This document shows, one piece after another, positions 48,795-52,780 of a stretch of DNA of 52,780 nucleotides (within the stretch, counting starts at the first letter, position 1; each line of letters begins with the position of its first letter). Source of the DNA: Mitsuaria sp. WAJ17. Lineage in GTDB: Bacteria; Pseudomonadota; Gammaproteobacteria; Burkholderiales; Burkholderiaceae_C. Made by a program: the position numbers and the translations under genes. The notes below the pieces were generated by a model. That model worked only from the letters and a program-made list of their open reading frames with translations, did not search any database and was not told the origin of the DNA. The stretch spans positions 1 through 52,780 of the forward strand of contig NZ_JACJUG010000030.1 in NCBI RefSeq assembly GCF_014174515.1, in the 5' to 3' direction.

Positions 48795-51700
48795 TGCAAA
48801 GATTCATCCAGTGCTTTGGAGATCGCGGTCCCCAGCTCGGCAACGTAGTCGCCCATCATGCTTCCGTGGTCGCCTGGTACCGGCACTACGCGCAGCAGCG
48901 CATCGGGGATGTAGTGCAGCCACCCTGCGCGCGGATCCGAGTTCTGCTCCAGCACTTCAATCGGGACCAGCTCGTCGAACACGGTGCTCTTGTCCTCGGC
49001 CGAGAACAGGTGAACAGGCAGGTCGGCCGAACGCGGCGTGTAGCCGTCCAGCGCATCCTCATGAGCCTGCAGGCGCGAAATGAAATCGCGCAAGGCGCCT
49101 TCGTCGAACTGGTCGAGGTAGTCCGGCAAGATGCGCGCCTTGCGGCACTCGGCCAGCAAGGCGGCGAAGCTCAGTTGGTCCGCTCGCTGAGTCAGCTTGC
49201 GAATGGCCCGGCCCTTGAGCTTCATCTTGACGATGTTCTGGAGCCAGTTCAGCGTCGGCTCAGGGCGCTCTTCGCAGAGCAGCATCAGGTTGCGCTGCGG
49301 TGACAGATCGTGGCGCAGGCGGACATGTGCCCGCAGCAAACGCAACACGGCGGGCGCAAAGCTGTCCAGCAGGCCGATGAATCCGACCTCTGCGCCTGAG
49401 TCCTTCAGCTGCATGGCGACTTCATAGGCGAGGATCCCGCCGAAGGACCAGCCGGCCACCCGGTAGGGCCCCTCTGGCTGCACCGCGCGGATCAGCTTGA
49501 CGAGCCGGTGGGCCAGCCCGGCCATCGTGTCCGCGCTGTTCGCACCCGGCTTGCATCCCGGAAGCCCGAACACAGGAACCTCGGGGTCGATCTTGGGGCC
49601 CAGGCGGTGGAAGTAGATGTCCAAGCCGAGGTACTCGTGCACCAGGAAGATGGGCGGCTTGCTGCCCATGGGCCGGATGATCGTGACCGCGTCGCCGATG
49701 GGGGCTGGGCGTTGGCGCAGGTAGGCCGCCAGGTCGCTCAGCACGGGATGCCCGAAGAGTTCGGCCACACTGATGTCGATGCCGCGGGCCTCGAATCGGT
49801 TCACCGTCAGGGCCAGCAGCAGGGAATGCCCGCCCAGCTGGAAGAAGTCGTCGTTGCGCTGGATGCGATCGAAGCCGAGCACCTCGCGCCAGATGCTGGC
49901 AATCGTCTGTTCCAGGTCGCCGCAGACGTGCTGCTCCGCCTCCATGCCACGGCCGTCGTCATCCGGCGCCGGCAGCGCCGCCCGGTCGATCTTGCCATTG
50001 CGATTCAGGGGCATGCGCTCCATCGCCACGATGACCGCGGGCACCATGTAGCTGGGCAGCGTCAATGCCAGTTGCGCGCGCACGGCCTCCGGGCTGAGCT
50101 TGTCCAGGTCACCGGCGACGTAGCCGAGCAAGCGTTGCTGCGGTGTCTGGTCGTGCTGAACCAGCACCAGCGACTCGCGTACGCCCGGTTGCAGCAGCAG
50201 CTGAGCCTCGATTTCGCCAAGCTCGATGCGGAACCCCCGCATCTTGACCTGGAAGTCGCGACGTCCCACGAAGACGAACTGGCCATCCGAGCGCTGATAG
50301 GCCAGATCACCGCTGCGGTACAGCGTTGCGCCAGGCACGAACGGATCGTCCACAAAGCGGTCGCGTGTCAGCTCCGGCCGATTCAAGTAGCCCAGGGCGA
50401 CACCATCGCCGCCGATGTGGATCTCGCCGATCGCGCCGGAGGGCACCAGCCTGCGCCTTTCATCCAGGAGATAGACCCGGGTGTTGCAGATCGGGCGCCC
50501 CAATGGCAGCGTCAGGGCCCCGTCGCTCACCGACGTGATGTGGGACGTCAGCGCGAAGGTGGTGGTCTCGGTCGGACCATAGCAGTGGATCAGACGGACT
50601 GGCCCCTGCTCCGCCAGGACCCGGGCAAAGGCCTGCGGATCACAACGCTCCCCGCCCGTCATCAGGTGACGCAGTCGGGACAGCGCACGAGGAATGGATG
50701 CCGCCAGCTGGTTGAACACCGCCGTGGTCAGAAAGATTGCCGTGATGCCCGTGTGATCCAGGGCCTCTGCCATGCGGGGCGGGTCCAGCACCGTGTCGGT
50801 GTCCATCGTCACCAGCGTGCCGCCGTTGAGCAGCGCGGCCCAGACCTCCATCGTGCTGGCGTCGAAGGCCGGATTGGAAATGAACGCGACGCGATCCGCG
50901 GATCCGAAGTCGGCATAGCCGTTCTCGAGGGCGATGCGCCCGATGGCTCGGTGCGGAATCCGCACGCCCTTGGGGCGGCCGGTCGAGCCGGACGTGTACA
51001 TCAGGTAGGCCAGGTCTTCCAGCTGCGCATGGACTTCGACAGGCTTGCCCGCATGAGTGAGGTCCAGATGGCGAAGATCGACGCACAGCTGCTCTGTCTT
51101 GGGCAGAGATCGCTCCTCGTCGCCGGGCAGCACCAGCAGCAGCGCGGCGCCGCTGTCGTCGATGAGTTCGGCCCAGCGCTGCGGTGGCGCCTGCTCGTCC
51201 AAGGGGACGAAGAAGGCGCCGCACTTCAGCACGGCCAGCTGCGAAGCCACGAGCTCGACGGAACGCTTCATCAACAAGGCGACCGGCTGGCCAGGGCGCA
51301 CACCGGCTTGCTGGAGCTGCCAGGCCACGTGGTTGGCGCTGGCGTTGAGCTCGGCATAGCTGACGCGGCGGTCGCCGTCGATCATGGCCGTTGCCTCTGG
51401 GGTTCGATGGGCTTGCTCCTCGAACAGGCCATGCACGGTCAGCCGCTGCTCATACCGTACGGGTTCATGGCAGCCCTGGATCAGGGTCTGCCGCTCCGAG
51501 TCCTCCAGCATGTCCAGTGAGAGCAGCGATCGGGAGGCGTCCTCCTCCAAGGCCACCGACAGCGCCTGGAGCAGGCGAGCCATGTAGCGGCAGGTTTGCT
51601 CGGCGGAGATGCTGTCATGCACCTGGGCGGTCACGAACAGCGCTTCGCCGTCGTCATCGACGCTGAGCGTGTAGGGATAGTTGCTCCGTTCAGCGCCGAC

Positions 51701-52780
51701 CTCGCTCTGCATCCCGGCGGTGAAGTCGATCAGCGTGGCCTCAGAGTCAGCCGTGGTGTCCTTCGGGCTGTGGCGATAGTTAAACAGGGCCGCGAAGACC
51801 GGCACGCCGCTCTCCAGCCCGCTGCAGCGTTGGGCCAAGGCCAACGGGGCGTGCTCGTGGCGCAGCAGCCCAGCCAGGTCTTGCTGGACCTGCTTGACGG
51901 CGCCCAGCACGGGGCCCTGCAGCTTGACTCGAAGCGGCAAGGTGTTGATGTAAAGCCCCAGGGCGCGGTCCGCCCCGGCGCCGGCCTGCATGCGGCCGAA
52001 CAGCACGGTGCCGAAGACCACGTCCTCGCGCCCGCTGACCCGGCCCAGCAGCTGGGCATAGGCCAGGTGGCACAGGCTGGCCACGCTCACGCCCAGGCGG
52101 CGGGCCTGGGTGCGCAGCGCTTGGCTCAGCGAATCCGGCAGTGCCAGGTGGGCTTCGCCGACCTGGCTGCCATCGCCCTGCACGTCTGACAGGCCGTAGG
52201 GCAGCGTTGGCTCGTCCACATCGCCCAGTTGCTCGCGGAAGTAGGCCTCGTGTTGGGCGGGTGTCAGCCCCAGCCGGGCCTGCGCCACGTAGTTGCGGAA
52301 GGGCTGTGCGGGGGGCAAGTCCTGACCCCGGTCGCTCAGCAGCAGGGCGATCTCCTGCTGCATGACCTCCAGCGCCTGGTGGTCCGTCGCCAGGTGGTGC
52401 ATCAGCAGCAGCAGCAGCCAGCGCTGCTGGGCGGCATCGTGCAGCACATGGGCTCGCATCAGCGGTGCCTGGGTCAGCTCGATCCGGGTGTGGCGCGGGT
52501 CCCAGCGCGCGCGCAGCTGTGTCGCAGCGTCTTGGTCGCTGTCAGGGTCGAGGGCGTCCTCTTGCAGCAGCAGCGGTGCCTCGCGCCAGACCACCTGCAC
52601 CGGCTCGTCCAGGCCTTCCCAGTGCAGCGCGGTGCGCAGCACGTCATGGCGCCGCACGACCTGGCCCAGGGCCTGCACGAAGCGGTCCAGCTTGTCGCGC
52701 TCCTGGAAGCTGAAGAGCACGTCCTGCAGGTACACATCGCCCTGGGTCGCCATCAGGTGGTGGAACAGCATGCCTTCCTG
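48791..52780 (-). CDS. nonribosomal peptide synthetase, C-A-T-TE module (open at the window edge)
   Basis: At least 1,329 residues lie in the window; the frame continues beyond 52780. A condensation domain (1-430) has the active motif HHLATD and EDVVFGTVLFGR. An adenylation domain (440-960) has LAYLMYTSGSTGRPKGV, FDASTMEVW, CYGPTETTT and NRNGKIDRAALP. A thiolation domain has FFQLGGHSLL, and a terminal thioesterase has GWSFGG. Read by eye against GrsA, the specificity residues are D-A-M-F-M-G-C-T-F-K, which I cannot assign. As the terminal module it would add the last residue and release the peptide. Confidence 0.92.
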   Translation of the reverse strand, partial: QEGMLFHHLMATQGDVYLQDVLFSFQERDKLDRFVQALGQVVRRHDVLRTALHWEGLDEPVQVVWREAPLLLQEDALDPDSDQDAATQLRARWDPRHTRIELTQAPLMRAHVLHDAAQQRWLLLLLMHHLATDHQALEVMQQEIALLLSDRGQDLPPAQPFRNYVAQARLGLTPAQHEAYFREQLGDVDEPTLPYGLSDVQGDGSQVGEAHLALPDSLSQALRTQARRLGVSVASLCHLAYAQLLGRVSGREDVVFGTVLFGRMQAGAGADRALGLYINTLPLRVKLQGPVLGAVKQVQQDLAGLLRHEHAPLALAQRCSGLESGVPVFAALFNYRHSPKDTTADSEATLIDFTAGMQSEVGAERSNYPYTLSVDDDGEALFVTAQVHDSISAEQTCRYMARLLQALSVALEEDASRSLLSLDMLEDSERQTLIQGCHEPVRYEQRLTVHGLFEEQAHRTPEATAMIDGDRRVSYAELNASANHVAWQLQQAGVRPGQPVALLMKRSVELVASQLAVLKCGAFFVPLDEQAPPQRWAELIDDSGAALLLVLPGDEERSLPKTEQLCVDLRHLDLTHAGKPVEVHAQLEDLAYLMYTSGSTGRPKGVRIPHRAIGRIALENGYADFGSADRVAFISNPAFDASTMEVWAALLNGGTLVTMDTDTVLDPPRMAEALDHTGITAIFLTTAVFNQLAASIPRALSRLRHLMTGGERCDPQAFARVLAEQGPVRLIHCYGPTETTTFALTSHITSVSDGALTLPLGRPICNTRVYLLDERRRLVPSGAIGEIHIGGDGVALGYLNRPELTRDRFVDDPFVPGATLYRSGDLAYQRSDGQFVFVGRRDFQVKMRGFRIELGEIEAQLLLQPGVRESLVLVQHDQTPQQRLLGYVAGDLDKLSPEAVRAQLALTLPSYMVPAVIVAMERMPLNRNGKIDRAALPAPDDDGRGMEAEQHVCGDLEQTIASIWREVLGFDRIQRNDDFFQLGGHSLLLALTVNRFEARGIDISVAELFGHPVLSDLAAYLRQRPAPIGDAVTIIRPMGSKPPIFLVHEYLGLDIYFHRLGPKIDPEVPVFGLPGCKPGANSADTMAGLAHRLVKLIRAVQPEGPYRVAGWSFGGILAYEVAMQLKDSGAEVGFIGLLDSFAPAVLRLLRAHVRLRHDLSPQRNLMLLCEERPEPTLNWLQNIVKMKLKGRAIRKLTQRADQLSFAALLAECRKARILPDYLDQFDEGALRDFISRLQAHEDALDGYTPRSADLPVHLFSAEDKSTVFDELVPIEVLEQNSDPRAGWLHYIPDALLRVVPVPGDHGSMMGDYVAELGTAISKALDESLQ

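Noticed and set aside
49508..51520. Plus-strand frame of 670 codons in the NRPS region
   Set aside because: Antisense of the adenylation domain; no recognisable domain of its own.

Overview
The window is GC-rich, densely coded proteobacterial DNA. The mix of a CusCBA system with DUF2946/DUF2933/DUF2789 satellites, a metal-binding-domain P-type ATPase, a CbpA/CbpM pair, an NdvB-type glucan synthase and an NRPS with a MacAB-type exporter points to a betaproteobacterium of the order Burkholderiales (Roseateles/Mitsuaria/Rhizobacter-like). That placement is inference from gene content.

Region 1 (1-9316) is mobile DNA. An unidentified minus-strand gene (345-1274) precedes a complete-looking 7.6 kb filamentous prophage (inovirus, about 1718-9305). 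It has a replication initiator, an ssDNA-binding protein, a major coat protein followed by a terminator, minor coat and adsorption proteins, a pVI-like protein and a Zot/pI ATPase. It also has two regulators, a hairpin-rich origin/packaging region and an antisense DUF2726 cargo gene. No integrase or secretin gene is visible. Both ends carry a shared 15-bp core inside a 28-bp dif-like site, which suggests XerCD integration. The attachment site lies inside the repressor gene. In the integrated form the repressor runs into foreign sequence. In the circular form its reading frame is restored (153 codons) and it overlaps the start of the second regulator. A deleted copy of a sibling phage end lies to the left, so this was once a tandem array.

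Region 2 (9357-21600) is a copper/silver resistance cluster on the minus strand: CusA, CusB fused to a CusF domain, CusC, small periplasmic proteins, a CopF-like P-type ATPase, an ICMT/PEMT-type membrane methyltransferase, DUF2933, a Met-rich protein and a DUF2946-like protein. Its upstream end is scarred by an IS21-family fragment next to the Tat-signal end of a lost gene, perhaps copA.

Region 3 (21600-40900) is a stress and low-oxygen type island. It holds an unusual PAS-GGDEF-FNR/CRP fusion protein, a NarL-type response regulator, a truncated phosphoribosyltransferase, a second-type Lon protease, CbpA/CbpM, a nitroreductase, a dienelactone-hydrolase-like protein and a 2,694-residue cyclic beta-glucan synthase. 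Dead universal stress and host-attachment genes are interspersed. A palindrome ATTGCG-N4-CGCAAT occurs 20-21 bp ahead of a TANATTG -10 element at three loci, one of them in both directions. These form an apparent mini-regulon, and the fusion protein, whose recognition helix keeps the FNR-type E-x-x-S-R, is the obvious candidate regulator.

Region 4 (40903-52780) has an alpha/beta hydrolase gene facing an exporter/NRPS operon on the minus strand. The operon is an NRPS module (C-A-T-TE, open at the right edge), a protein with a degenerate and an intact thioesterase domain, an MFS exporter, a YIP1-family membrane protein, and MacA-, MacB-ATPase- and MacB-permease-like proteins. Most junctions overlap by ATGA or TGATG. 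The product and substrate are unknown.
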